From Sipunculus nudus (Eukaryota > Annelida > Sipuncula > Golfingiida > Sipunculidae), in assembly GCA_026874595.1 (NCBI GenBank), contig CM049310.1, forward strand, positions 84,359,056-84,423,055: a DNA stretch of 64,000 bases, written 5' to 3'. Under the pieces are notes generated by a model. It did no database searches, was not told the DNA's origin, and saw only the letters and a list, made by a program, of their open reading frames with translations. The position numbers and the translations under genes are program-made. Of this stretch, positions 12,000 to 25,973 are shown in pieces (within the stretch, counting starts at the first letter, position 1; each line of letters begins with the position of its first letter).

Positions 12000-12340
12000 C
12001 AGACAACACTCCCATGTTAACTATGACAAGACTGTGTGGCTAGAGGCCCGGTCGTATCCATGAAGACAGACTTGAAATCAAGTAAAAGAATTATGAAAGG
12101 AGAAACACTGGTTGGAAACACTTGATTTGTGAAGTTGTGCAGAGCTGCCACCAGGTGGCATGCATGCTGTGTTTACATTTTGCACCCTCTGATCACACCT
12201 GGTGCAAGTTTATTTACCATTGTATACAGGAATAGGCACATGGTTTTAGAATGAAATATTGGCAGATACCCATGTACTGTAAGGGGAAAACACTATATTT
12301 CATCTATATTTAGCATACGCAGTGTGTCAATAGGTCCCTT
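12000..12340 (+). repeat. Diverged dispersed repeat, copy 3 (second half of the family)
   Basis: Ordered similarity with 9650-9850: TGATCACACCTGGTG, a TTTATT stretch, GGCACATGGTTTTAGAAT, then AGGTCCCTT. Limits are approximate. Confidence 0.5.
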
Positions 12341-13617
12341 CAAGTGTGAGAAAAAAAATTATTCCTTATGTAATATTTATAACAGTCAAACAGATATGGA
12401 TGAAAACTTATGTTTTTGATTCATTGTTATCTGATTTCATGCCAGTGGTTTCTGTTCAAATATATAACAATATATGCCAATTGGTCCAATTTTTGGATAA
12501 AACATACTGTGTATGCACTAGTAATACACACAACACTGTGTGGAAGTATAACAATACACTGACAATCTTTTTACTTTTATTTGACAATCATTTAACTTAT
12601 TTGGCCATAAACAGAGTTATGTTTGATAATTTAATTATATATTTATTTGATTAGAAAAATGTTTCACCAATATTTGGATGTTTCATTTAATATTAGTTTG
12701 AATCATTGCATGGCCATTGTTGAGATCATTAGCGTATCTGTGTTATTTTACTATTGATACCTTACAGTTTGTGTAATAATATATCAGTAATAACCTGAGA
12801 CCCTTACTCATTAGATTAGTAATTAAAAAATCATATATTATATCTGGGTCGCAGGTTTTATTCGGTCAAATTTAGGTCCTTCAGTTTCAGCTGGGCATGC
12901 ACCAGAGAACCTATGAGTTTTGTTTCTCAAATGCCCACCAGATGGTACCACCAGTCTATCGCACATTGATCTTACCATTGACAACTTGCACAGTTAATTC
13001 TGATTGATAAGATTTTTAATAAATAAATATTAAAAAAAAGGCAATTAATACTTTGTATGAGCTGTCATGGTATATCTGTCATGAACATGTTAAGGCAGGA
13101 TTTAATTCTAAACATTTTTATTGGGAAAGGAGGAGGGGGGGGAGGGGTGTTTCAAACCTTCCTTTCCTCATTTTTTTTAATTAAAATAAAATGAAATTTC
13201 AAACTTTTTTTCCAGTTGCCAGGTTGCAATTAATTGGGTTTAGAAAATGTCAATATGATAATTAAATGATCTTATGTCTGAGTTCTAGGTGATTGAGTGG
13301 TTGTTATGAAATGCAACATGTACTGATTCTTGATCCATCAATAAATGGCCATTTTTTCCTGTACATGATAAATATATGCAGGTTAAAGATCAATAGACCT
13401 GATGTTATATTATAAGATTGTTCCTGATATAATTTTACTGATGTTAGCTGGAGATTAATGCTTAGCTTAAGACTCAAATTTTTAAATTCAAGGGTCTCAT
13501 GAAACCTCAGAATTGTCAGTGATGTCTGCTCATATTTATGACTAAATGCATTGCAATTAACTCTTCCCCCCCCCCAAAAAAAAATAAATTTGTGTGACAA
13601 TTCACAACATTATAATG

Positions 13618-13641
13618 CCCCCCCCCCCCCCCCCCCCCCCC
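13618..13641. repeat. Poly-C tract (24 bp)
   Basis: An uninterrupted C run, preceded 50 bp upstream by a shorter one at 13566-13575. It can form a G-rich structure on the minus strand. The proline-rich open frame across it is an artefact. Confidence 0.95.
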
Positions 13642-14382
13642 AATCTTTTTTCTACCCTCAGCATCTCCGCAAAATGTTCATAAACAAAAAATTTAAAAGG
13701 CGAATAAGCAGAAGCTTTTTGAGCCATGTCGACAAGTTATCACAATTTACCGATATGTTTCGTTTGTCCTATTATTTCAACAATTTGATGAGCAGACAGC
13801 CCATGAGATGTCAGCTGTTCACTGGTTAATCATTTAATGTCACCAATCATTTTTATAGGGGCCCTGGTGGCAGTTAGGGATGTTATTAATTGATGCCTAC
13901 ACAGCAGGAATAACATGTAAATATCAAGATGATAAATACAATAGTCAGTTTTTATTTGTTTGTTTTTAAAACATTGCATGGTTGTGTATGTCATTGTTAA
14001 TACTATACTAAAGCATCACTAAATTCATTAATTTATTCTTTATATCTTCCCATGGTTCCCTTCCATGGGGTTTAACATATATCCATAGTTAACCTGTTAG
14101 AGTTGCCTTGTTTTGCTGGATGAGAGTTTCATACAGTGTGAGAAAACTCATTCTTCTGTGGACCTTGGCAGCCAATGCTAAAAGAGGAAGTTCTAGTTGT
14201 GCCACATTTTTGTCCATGTTTGGAAAATAAAATTATACTTGAATAATTTTATATTTGTTATTTCACATGAAAACTGTCATAACTATAAAGTTAACTGTGG
14301 TTATAATGGAAGGGGGATTCTTAGTGCAGTTTTCCAAAGACTGGATTTGCTGCATTTCAGTAAGTCTTTCATAAATTACCAG

Positions 14383-14965
14383 GGAAAAGGGTGAGAGAAA
14401 GCTTTTTGCCCTGGAAAAAGAAATGAGAGAAAGGTTTGGGCACCGGGAAAAGATATGAGAGAAAGCTTTGGGCACTGGAAAAAGAATTGAGAAGCTTTGG
14501 GCACTGGAAAAAGAATTAAGAGAAAGCTTTGGGCACGGGGAAAAGATATGAGAGAAAGGTTTGGGCACGGAGAAAAGATATGAGAGAAAGGTTTGGGCAC
14601 TGGAAAAAGATATGTGGGGATGTTTTCGGCACTGAGAAAAAAAAAGAAAGATTTAGTCCCTAGAAAAGAGAAAAGGCTTTGGACACTAAAAAAAGATGAA
14701 AGGTTTTGGCACTGGAAAAGAAAGAGAACAAGCTTTGGACAATGGGAAAAAAGATGGTTAATGCAATGGGGATAAAGATAGAGAAAGGTTTGGGTACCAG
14801 AAAAAAAGCTTTGGGCACTCGGGGGGGGGGGGGGATAATGAGATTAGGGCAATAGGTGAAAAAATGAGAAATATTTGGGCACTGAGAAACAATAGAAAGA
14901 TTTGGGGGACTTGGCAGGGGGGGGGGGGGGAGAACAGAAAAAGCTCTGGGCACATGGAAACTGGG
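14383..14965. repeat. Purine-rich tandem array, about 30-45 bp units
   Basis: About fifteen imperfect units of the type GAGAAAGCTTTGGGCACTGG followed by AAAAAGA. The + strand is almost all purine. Two G runs (14821-14834 and 14917-14930) interrupt it. Open frames on both strands are produced by the repeat. Confidence 0.9.
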
Positions 14966-16957
14966 CACTGGGAAGAAGTCTGAAGTTGCATATTATTATT
15001 TTATTATATAATCACTTTTTTTGGTTCTGACATTTTAAATGTAAAAATTCTTGACTTTTTCAAGCTGTGAGAATCCTGTTATACCACAGGTGCAAAGGAT
15101 ATCAGGTCTGTGATCGTGCAGTGATTTAATAAATCCTGGTAGTTCAGATATATGTCACACTGCAGTTGACCATAGTGCAACAAGAACAATAATCTGTCCT
15201 TGGCCATAAAGCCAGTGATATACCTCATATTAAAACACAGCCAAGACGATTGTTTGTAATTGTTCCAAAATGGACTGTATTTATTGCTGCTTTCTTGAAT
15301 AGTTCCTTAAGCTCCCCCTAGATGGCAGCATCAGATGGACACACTTTGGAAAACCTGACTAACAATATATCATTGCTCAAGATGGCATGAATGTATGTAT
15401 TAGTGCCATGTAACACCATACATAATTATGCCTTGTGGTTAAGTCCTTGGACAAGTGAAGTCCTGGCATGGCTGCATCAGCAGTGAGCTCAATGAATACC
15501 AAACATATTCCTTCATAGGTCAAGCCACTGTTTGATCAAAGAGTAGTTTATATGATAAACTGGTAAGATGTTTTGAAGGATACATGAATTGGTGCTTGGA
15601 TGGTTCTCTGGTATTTCTCTGGTATATAGAGTTTATAGGAATTACAACCCTTAAATATAAGAAAAATATATAGGTTTTTATTGCAAAATTGATTTGATTG
15701 GTTACTTTCCATGAACATCAGTTCTCCACACAGCATCTTAAGGATTTTTAATTGGTTTTGACAACTGTACTTGTAGGACTAGTTACACAAGGCCTGAATG
15801 TTTTCAACATTGACAGGTCTATATAACAATAATTAACAGTTATACTAGAAAATACAACTGTTCAGTGGCAAAAATTTAGGAAAAAGTAATAGTTTATGGT
15901 ATAAATGCTTGAAAATGTAGAAAATCATAGGGGACGTTTTCATATGTAAATAAAGAATATAAGGAATATAGCAGTATCAGTATATGTACGTCTTCAATCA
16001 AATCAGTAACAGTTAACTGGTGGATATTATAGTTGCGTAGCACTAAAAATTTATATAATAGGGTAGCAGATGCCGGTATTTGATTTAATTTTGATTACGT
16101 ATATTAACTACTCAATTTATCATCGTTTATGTTCAAAATGTCACGGACCAGCAAACCTGCAGGATTTACTTTGATGGCTCAAGTTGGGATCGGGCCATGG
16201 GCCGGGAAGTCCAGGTGTGGCTTTAATGGGGGTTTCTCCAGAATTTGCTTTTCTTAGCACATCACGCACAGGGAACTGGAAAGTCTAGGTGCGGCTTATG
16301 ATAGACATGCAGCTTTAGATAAAGAATCTACGGTATTCGGCATTGATGTTTATGATCATTAGTTGTATATCATCATCAGTATATTAAACATATTTGGGCT
16401 ATATTCATATCAAATCAAGCATTGCCTCCATATTTCTTCATATCAACTTTCTTACACATCCTTAATTGCTCTCATATCTCAAATACTGCGAGTGGCTTTT
16501 CATTTGGGAGGGTTTCAAATTTGCCCTATTCATGAAGGAAAAAATTACCATGAAAATGATACTTTTCATGAAAAAGACGCCATATCTACAGCCTCAATGG
16601 CATCTCATGTATATTGTTGCAGCACCATCAATATAAGCATATATTCCATGTTACCAGTTATTCAAAGGATTGATAATTTAAGTAATATTAATACTTCTGT
16701 ATATACTAGTACCTGCCACTATTGCATGAAAATTTCACGTGTACAATGTTCCTTTAGGTCCTTGTGCAATTTTTGTGTGTATATATACGGTACTTGATGT
16801 AATATATCATGGTTATGTATTTTGTGTAAGTTACTGTATGGTCATTCAAATCACAAAAAGGAAACACTGCAGAAGTGAAAATCAAGAAAATTTAACCTTG
16901 CAAAACGAAGTCACCCACAGTAACCTCATTAAACGATTCTCATCTCTCTTGAGAACA

Positions 16958-16971
16958 CACACACACACACT
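16958..16971. repeat. (CA)n microsatellite
   Basis: About seven CA units. Confidence 0.85.
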
Positions 16972-19900
16972 ATAAAAAATAACAACACGAGTTTTCATAA
17001 AACTGGCTGATATAATACAAACCAAAAAGATCTAATAACCATTTACAATCTCCATACACACATGGTACAGTCACATGACATTAACGGTGAGGTATAGGGA
17101 CACATGGTAACCGCAGACACAGGAGGATACGGCCACCACAAAACTACACACATTGGCAATAATGAGGTGTTGAGGCTACAGGCAACGCAATCTAAGTACA
17201 ACCCCACGACAACGGCAATAAAATAGGATCATCAACGTCACATTTTGTCGTAAATAACTTTTGTTTAATACAGTTCATCTAGTGCAAATATGTAAAGGCC
17301 AAATATTCGGGACTGTGTCTACCTGTGCTCAGGGTCACAGTCATCACCGGTTAAATAATTAATGGCCAACATGTATGACAAATTTGGATTCAGTATCCCA
17401 CAAAATTACAATTTCCACCAGAGGTCATGCCAGTACATGCTTACATGTTAGCACAGCAGTAGCCCCATCTGGTGGAGATTGCCAAAATTAGATAGCATGT
17501 ATCGGAAACATTTTTTTATTAAATAAAACCCGCTGCTAAGGACTTCTAATATATAATGCCAAACTGGATCATAATGAACACTCATGTTAATGGGTTATAA
17601 TGCCTTGCATGCAAATAAAACCAACCACTGCAAAAAAATAATAAAATATTAAAAAATAGTTTTTCCTTATGGTTCACCTAACCACCTGGGGAAAATGTAA
17701 CTAGTGATTTTATATGAAATGTAACAACAAATAGTCATCTTATGACATAGCAAACTGGTTAGTAAAGCTGTGTGTCAAGATAGTAGCTGCCTGACTTGGA
17801 TTATATACTGACTGAACATTTTAAATGATTAAAAGTCACTTAAACAGCATTGGTGATCATCATTCAAATCGAAAACAGAAACAAATATCATCTTAACATT
17901 ACCACACAGAAAGACATTGCTTCTAACAATAACTTCACAAACATTAGTTATTACACCCCGATACGTACAAACCTGACATGTCACAAAGCCACTGAACATT
18001 CAAAATGTATGCTACCTGTAATTAATATTTACCTGTAATTAATATTTGAACCATCCCTGGCAGATGAGACATTTGTTTTGTAAGCAAACAGATTATTTGG
18101 CCTGTATTATAAGTTAATCTTTGGACTGCCTACTGTGCATCCATTCAGCAGTACTGCATTATACACAGAAAGTGCACAATAAGTCGTAAAATGATCCAGT
18201 TTTAAAACGGCTCATTGCCAAACACTGATTTAGTCTCACATAATCAGATCAAGTATCTTATATTTGATATAAATTATTTTACAGATTTAATTCTATTTTT
18301 TCTCCTTTTAAGAATCATCAAATAGAATCATCAAATAGAATAAACTTAGATACACTGGTCTATGGCCCAAAATCACTGGTGGTGTAATTATCATGTGTTT
18401 CAAAGATGAGTTATTTGTTTACGAACTTGTGTGGATTAGGATTGGAAAAACTTATATATGTCTTACCTTCCTAACAAATCTGTTATATGTTTAATTGCTA
18501 TGCATTAAAGGTCATAAATACAAGTGTCAATATCAACTGTATTGTTTCATGTTTTTAGACTTGTATCCTGCTCATGTTAGTGCAGGAAACCAGTCTATAA
18601 TCTAAGTTGCTTTTACTTATGGTCACTTTAAGGGGCAGGACTTGGCCATCAAGCCTTTTCCATCACATGGAAGTTTTGAAATAAATTTCTTTTTCAATTA
18701 TAAAATCAGAGTTCGCAAACCAAAAGAAAAAATTCTGATGTGATCCTATTTTCTGTCAGATATAGCTTATTTTGGTAAAACCCAAGCATAATTGACAGAT
18801 GAGTAATTTTCCTTACCCCTGTACTTCCTGTTAAAGAAGGATAATTCAAATTATCCCTGCATCCGATTATTATAATGAGCATCAATAATAGTTGAACACA
18901 GTCCTCTAACTGAAGACTTAACATTCATGGTTATTCTGCTTTCTGTTGAAAGGTTTAAACAATGCAGTTATGATAGCAGAACAGGGGAAACCTCATATAT
19001 TTAAAATAGGTCCAGAAGTTGTGTTAAACCATATTAGACCCATAAATTATACAATATTTTAACCTGGTACAGTGTTCTTTCTAATGATTTACATATTTTT
19101 AAAATTTTCATTAATTTTCAAAGGATATCGCATTTTAATTTTTTTAAAGATACGCTATTGTTAGTACCCAGTAATAGCCAGCTACTTGAGAGCGAAATTA
19201 AATTAAACTTCATGAAAATATCTCAAATTTTTTTTGTTTTTTTTTTTTCAACTTTCAAGATTCAATAAAAATTTTAGAGTTCAGTTTTAACCATGAATGA
19301 CACACAACAGAGGAAAAACAAAACAAAAGATGCTCTTTAGGTATTTTCATGTAGTTTACTATAAGCCTGCTAAAATGTGTATTTCTGTAACTGGGTACTT
19401 TAAATGGCATACAATTTTAAAACATTAAAATAAAATAATTTTAATGTTAAAATATCATTAGAAAAAAATGAAAATTTCAAATAAATATATACCATCAGCC
19501 AAAACACTGTCCCAGGTTATAAAAATTCATAATTTAAGGGTCTTATATTAATTTTAAATGATTTTTTGGTTGATTTTGTATATGGATGTTTTTCCCCCTA
19601 GGGCTGCAACCTTAAAAGCCTCTACCAAAGCAAAGCTGTTAATTTACAAAATGATGTAATGTTGCAAGGGTGTTTTTTTGTACAATAGTGACTACAACTT
19701 TGTGCAAACCCACTTGAATGTGCATACAAAATGAAAAGAAATATATATCTCACACATATAAAGATATAAATAAATTAAAACAGTATTTCCTACAGTACAA
19801 ATTAAGTAGCAAAAGCATTTGTCCATGTGAAAATGAGAAAACAACTTGTTAAATATAACAATGCACACAAATGAAGCATCCACCAATGCAGTACCCCGCA

Positions 19901-21646
19901 GCAATGTCGTAAGTAGCTTATGTTGAATAGTACAGTCAACTTCTGAGTGATATATGTATGAAAACCACCAATATTGTGGTGCTGAGGATTAGATTAAACT
20001 TACGAGTGTAACATGATCTAAGTAGAAAAGTAGTCAGAGAACAAGTGTATACCTCCGCCAAAATCCTAATCAAAGTTTGGTGTGCTACACAGAATAATGT
20101 GTCATGGTTCATAACTCCCATGGTTGAATAACAGCTCAGTTCTGCTCCCCAGAACAAAGGTGGCCTGTCATAACAGTGATTGGCCCTGTTCTATCCTTTG
20201 ACCTAGGATAAATAAAATGCGAAACCTATAAACAACAGTGAAGAATCCTTGGAAAAAAAAATAAAATATTATGGTCATCCAGACAGTATCTGTAACTGAA
20301 TGGATTAATGGATTATCCATATTCTCCAACAAATTTGATTTAAATCGGTTTATAACTTTTTGAGTGAATTTGCTAACATACAAACCAGCCAACAGTCCAA
20401 CCACCCAAAATTAATATATACATGATAAATCCTGACAGAGGTATTAGTATATGTACTATATTCACAATCACGTGATCTTAAAACTTTGCCTTCACACAAC
20501 GCTTACTGCAGGATTTTATCATGTTAACTGGTTTTCTCATTAATTACCAGAAGGTGCCTTACTACCTGTGAAACTGTTTTGCAGTGGAGAGTGCCCTTTG
20601 GTGATGAAAATGATTTTCCTATCTACGTAAGTATGTTCATGATCAAGTTCATGAAACTAACCTCGTTTTATTTCTTTATTTGACTCTTGTACACTGAACA
20701 AAAAGCTTAATTATTAACATGCTTTATATATACAAATTACAAGAATTAATATTCACTTGGCAAGTGGTTGGGCCTTTATAAAAAGTGTGTACTCCCTGCC
20801 CTAACCATTTAGTTACAGAAACTTCTGTCTAACTTTTAAATTAAGTAAAAGCTCAAGCAGTGCCATTCATAGCAGAAATGTTCAACACACATCAAGCACA
20901 TGACATTTAAAAGAAGTGTGCAATGGCTGATAAAAATTCCCACTTTTTATTAAATTGCTTAATAGTTTCGTCGACCTTCACAAAGATTCTGATAGAGTTG
21001 TCATAATCTGACAGCTGATGAACATACAAAAGACTGCCCACAAATCTGTGACAACTTTTCTTGTTCTATATTTCAATGTTTAAGCCCTGGAGGTCAATTC
21101 TGATTTATATTTTTATTTATAACAGGATTGTATGTACATAAGCCTAATAAAAACAAATATTATATAACTATATTATTTACACAACTGTTTGCTGCCTTTT
21201 TCATGTTCACATACCACAACAAACACATCCACGCGCCACAATACATAATTAGCCACAAAACACACACATGAACACCCCACCCTGTGGATAGGGTTCTGGT
21301 AGACTGGTGTGTACACATGTACACACCCATACATAGGATCTGGTTGTAAATTCCTTGAGTTGGTTTTTACGCCTGAGTGCTCCCCTGGGTAATATTTTTC
21401 CCTCGAATCAGGATCTCTGAGGCACGGAGTACGGTTACGTGCTGCTTTGTCCTAGATTCTGCATTCTTTAATAATTACCAAATTAGCTGCAAAAACCATA
21501 TAACTGGTCCAAACAGGCTAAAACCCCAAAGTGATTACTACGTCCCAAGACTTCAGGGTCCCCATTATATGTGCTATACAAGCACCTTAAAAAAGTGACA
21601 AGGTCATCTTTGGATACAGATAACAGAACACAATATTTGCAATATA

Positions 21647-21730
21647 CAGTTAAACTTCGAAATTATGACCACCATTGGGACCTCGATAAAATGGTTGCAT
21701 TTTTGAGGTGGTCTTCTAAGCGAGGTCTTA
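21647..21730. mobile_element. Tigger/pogo-like terminal fragment
   Basis: TA|CAGTTAAACTTCGAAATTATG with GACCACC, then inverted GGTGGTC; a likely truncated MITE. Confidence 0.45.
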
Positions 21731-22073
21731 TATAAAGAGCAAAAAAAGAATCAGGACTGTGTACAAGTGGTTGTTATTTTGAATTTGTAATGTTGCTACG
21801 CTGAGGTTGTCATGTATGTATATGCAGTAACACAGATGCCAATGATTCCATTCACATGGCATGTTTTCTGGGATATTTTTTATACAAAGAAGGCAGTTTT
21901 AAAAGTTCTAGGCCAAAGGTTGCAGGAGCAATTCTGCCGACTACTGAGTGAATAATAATGTCCTACCTGGCACATAATTTGTACGAGACAAATAATCCAA
22001 AATATGGCAAAACTGTTCACAATGACTGTGATTTATTATTTACTGGAAAAAGAGATATAGCAATTCTAGCTTA

Positions 22074-22121
22074 TGACGTCAGTCAATGTGACGTCATAAA
22101 TCACTGACCTTTGTGACGTCA
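22074..22121. promoter_or_regulatory. Cluster of three perfect CRE palindromes
   Basis: TGACGTCA occurs exactly at 22074-22081, 22089-22096 and 22114-22121; a fourth is at 22995-23002. This is the binding site of CREB/ATF bZIP dimers. It lies about 3 kb beyond the TGFBR3 stop, in the intergenic/3'UTR region. Function is inferred only. Confidence 0.5.
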
Positions 22122-24237
22122 CTATTGTCTTGTAAACAGCTCTCGCAACCTTGGGCATAGTAGGCCTTCTGTGTAGGAGAGTTTTTTGGGGCTCATTATA
22201 ATAATTAGGTTAAAAGGGCGGAGCATATGGGCTGTGGTGGATAAGTCTATTCCCCTGTCCGCTTACAGAATGTAATCCAGAATATCGTGTATTTAATAAC
22301 TATATGCATACACATATGTACTGCATACTTACTGCATATAAGGAACACCACCTTAATGTTTAAAGTTCATACCTGATCAATACTAATCTAGGTAGCCATA
22401 GAGACCAGCATTAAACCTTACACTCCATGTGAATGTTGCCATGGTGATCAGCATCAACATCCCCCTGGTTCCCACTAGATTACAGATTACAGCATGTACA
22501 AATTTACCAAATGCAGAACATTTTCTGCATCTATATCATCACCAATACCAAGATATCATTAATATAAAGTGACACACTTGAAATGCATCTCATTTTTACC
22601 ACTGATCTGTTCAACCCTTTCTTAATGTGATTTCTATTGCACAAATATTACATGTTAAGTACTGTCAAATTATCATCTGCAAATTACCACTGTTATTAAT
22701 ACAATATTCTCAAATCTTTTCACCAGTGTGGCAATCTACTGGACATGTGCACAATGTGGTATACATAGTCTGTACCAGTTCCTATATCCACAAGTATGTT
22801 TGTGATACTTTTGTCTACTTGTAAAGCCAGTATTAAAATTTCTGGTTCAAAGTTTGCAAGAGAGTTTGCTGATAGTCAGAATTTTAAAAAACATTTTACC
22901 TTGCAATGAAACTGTTTGTGAAAATGGAAAAAAAAGTGACAAATCGGCGCACTCTTTTTGCGACAAATTTATCACCAGAGAGGAGATAACCTAATGACGT
23001 CATGTAAATGCTGATTATGACATGTCAATGCAAAAAAAATCTGTGACATACCTATCTTTGAAAATGGTCCTTTGAGGCAAAACTGTGCAGCTGCATTGGA
23101 AAGAGGTCACTGAACAAGCCTCATCATAAAAGATTTAAAAAGTTGCAAAACAATGATTCATATTCATATTATATTACCTCACACAAATTTGGCAGAGTAT
23201 CTGCATTTTTAATATGAGGCCAAAACTTATTTGTCAAAAAAGTTCTTAAAATGATTATCACCAAGAAAAAAACATGCAGATATGAACAATATTTATAAAT
23301 CAACAGTATTGTTATCTTGTTGAATAAGTGAACCATTAGGTAGGCACAGAAACACAGACCAGTCAGCTACAGTATAGCCAAGTTTGGTATCATACAGTAA
23401 AACAATCTATAAATGTATGTATGTCAGCATTGTTGCATCCTGTGTTCCTGTTCAAAATCTTGGAACTTGGCATCAGATGCATACCAAAATACAGAGAAAA
23501 AGTGGCAATAAACGGAGTCGATTAAAACACAAATGAATAGATGGTATCATGCACTTGTTTTGCATTAAAGTTACTGCTCAAAACCGAGGTGGAACAAAAT
23601 GAGGTAATAGTTGTGAAGACATTGACAGAGCCGTGATTCACGTGATAAGCTAGTAATAGGTTGAGAAAACAAATATATACAGTAGTATAGTTAGTACATC
23701 ATACACAAATTGCATTGGTTTTTTTTCTTTCCATCTCTCTGCTTTTCTTGTGCAGTGCACCAACACAGATACACAAACAATAATATAACACACACACACA
23801 CTGGTTTACCAATTATATACATTATATACATCAGGACTCCTCCATGAACACATAATAATATACTCGATGCACATCGGTACTAGTACTTCTCCAAGAGCTT
23901 GTGGCAATAAATTAGGTCTTGGATAATAATATCTTAAATGACTCAAATACCTATGGGCTTGCAACAGTCTCTATAATACCTATAGTGCCCATACCTGCTG
24001 TGTCATATATGTCATTCAAGACAATAGGCAGAACAACCTCTCACAGCAAAGAGGTGAAAAAAAGGGTACCATATTCATTGAGAATTCTTTGCTGCGTGGA
24101 GAACATAATTGATCATATAAAACTCAGTGATTTCAAATATGGTCGTGAAGCCAGTTTCAGTCCATTTTATTACCAATACCCTGATACAGAACACAGATTC
24201 ACAATTTTGTCAGTGTTAGACACCTGTATGGATGTGT

Positions 24238-24305
24238 TACATGTTATAATGATAATAATAATGTAATAATTATAATAATAATAAAAATTATAACAATAAT
24301 AAATA
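24238..24305. repeat. TAA/ATA-rich low-complexity tract
   Basis: Degenerate ATAATAATAA repeats. Confidence 0.8.
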
Positions 24306-24372
24306 ACATTAAGTGATCTGTCTGAGGGCTTGTCACGACCAGTGAGCAGTAAAGAGAAAAATATCATATATA

Positions 24373-24551
24373 CAGTAGAACCTCCGAATTACGGACACTG
24401 ACAGGACCGGGCATTTAGTCCGCAACAGGGAGGTGCCCTTAGTAGGGAGGTTATAGATTCCCAAGCCTACTTTCAAGGGACTGCCTGTAAGAGGCTGTAA
24501 ATAGGAGATGCCCTTGGTACAGATGTGCCCATATAAGGAGAGGTTCCACTG
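24373..24551. mobile_element. Complete Tigger/pogo-like MITE
   Basis: A 179-bp element flanked by TA on both sides. Left end CAGTAGAACCTCCGAATTAC; right end AAGGAGAGGTTCCACTG, the inverted counterpart. No coding capacity. The TIR type and TA duplication fit TcMar-Tigger elements. Confidence 0.85.
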
Positions 24552-25884
24552 TATACATATAAATAGGTATATATACATGAATGAAGACAGATTCTTTAAT
24601 TCTTTTATATATCATGTACCTTCCCACTATAGTACTCAGATACAGAATTGTAAGTTGTTTCTAATACAGATCCAACTTTTACTCAGAACATACCAGTGAC
24701 ATTGATGATAATATAAGAGATTTATAAGAAAACGATTGACAGCTAAGGCAATCTAGCTGGCCAAACAGGGATAATATTGTATATTTATAATACTAATATA
24801 TCCAATCTAGGTTTTACTGTCAGCAAATATCAGTGAGGAAATCGATCAAATATTCAGTAAAAACCCTAGACAGATCAAGATCATATTTAAGTCGCATGTG
24901 TAAGCATCACACCATGCATGCCAGCAAAGTTGACAAAAAACATCCATAAAAGTAGCGTTGAGTTAAACGACTTTCATGTCAGAACGTTTTTGAAGTGACC
25001 TTGAAGATTCTTCGATGCGGACGTTAGTTATAAGAGATCAGTCATGAGGGAGATGACGGTACACGCAGCGCTGGACAACGTGCTGCTTTATCGTCTCCCA
25101 TTTTATTGGCAGCCCAACCTATCAGTTCAGACCACCATAAAAACAGATATACATCTTCATACCTCTCCCTTTCCTTTCTTACAACAGCTTGCCCTAGTTG
25201 CCACAATTACATACCCGTAGTTTCCGATTCAATATTTTGTATGTAGAATCCCTGTAGTTCACGAAGACCCGACCCTTCCAAATTAATGATACATGAATGT
25301 TTATACTGAGGTAACTTGGGGTGAACAAACTCTCCTGAAAGGCTTAGAGATGACACGCCGCAATGCAAAATATCCAGAACAGTTTCAAGCTGTACGAAGA
25401 TGAGAAAACCGGAAATTCCGTAACATCATGTGAACCAGGTGATAATAACAGCAGAGTGATGTGAAACAACGGAGATGATCATAATCATCATTGTCATCAT
25501 GTAACCATGACGACAGAATGGCTACAAGCGTAGTATTGAAACATTTCAGTCCATGGGGGGTTAAAACGTTAAAAAAAGTCCAATACTGAGGTATGACAAT
25601 GAAGGGCTACACCCTTGGATTAAGATTATGACGTAAAGAATAAAAGATTATCCCCATGGAAACAAAGCTTGCAAAGGTAAGAAAGACAGGTTTACCCCTC
25701 TAGGTCTAAAGTATTAAACCTTGAGTTGCCAAGCTTGACAATAACTGACATTATTTTTTTGTTATGCAGCATTGTTTGCGGATCAAGCGCTGAGCGGATG
25801 TAATGATATGTCATCTGTGTGGAGAGTGTAGCAGATGAGGTGGAATGGGTCTCCGGGTAATGAGAAGTGAGGTTTGCTTCGTCA

Positions 25885-25973
25885 TCAGGCTGAGATTGGA
25901 GAGGAGCTGCTTGGTGTGGACTCGCCACTCCCTTCTGCTATACCTCGGGCTTTTCTATGTCTTTTGACTGGAG
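25885..25973 (-). CDS. TGFBR3: TGFBR3 terminal coding exon: cytoplasmic tail
   Basis: Acceptor AGTTTCAG at 25981-25974, two bases completing an Ala codon, 28 codons, then TGA at 25887-25885. It encodes PVKRHRKARG, then GESTPSSSSPISA at the C-terminus. Human ends STPCSSSSTA, so STP and the Ser run are retained. The last three residues are ISA where human has STA, which alters the position that class I PDZ domains read. The open frame after the TGA is 3'UTR. Confidence 0.93.

Larger units (their letters stand above)
9288..25884. other. Intergenic region between the convergent DIPK1 and TGFBR3 genes, including their 3'UTRs
   Basis: About 16.6 kb without a supportable coding exon. The 3'UTR ends are not determinable; a minus-strand AATAAA at 25107-25102, about 780 bp beyond the TGFBR3 stop, is one candidate poly(A) signal. 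The region holds dispersed repeats, SINE-like DNA, a tandem array, homopolymer tracts, a CRE cluster and one complete MITE. The small open frames here show no family signature. Confidence 0.75.

Noticed and set aside
13551-13829. Proline-rich 92-codon frame
   Set aside because: The prolines come from the C homopolymers.
14263-14991. Several Ser/Phe-rich and Lys-rich open frames on both strands
   Set aside because: They are translations of the purine-rich tandem array.
23919-24266. 115-codon + strand open frame
   Set aside because: It lies in the intergenic region beside an ATA-rich tract, with no recognisable motif.
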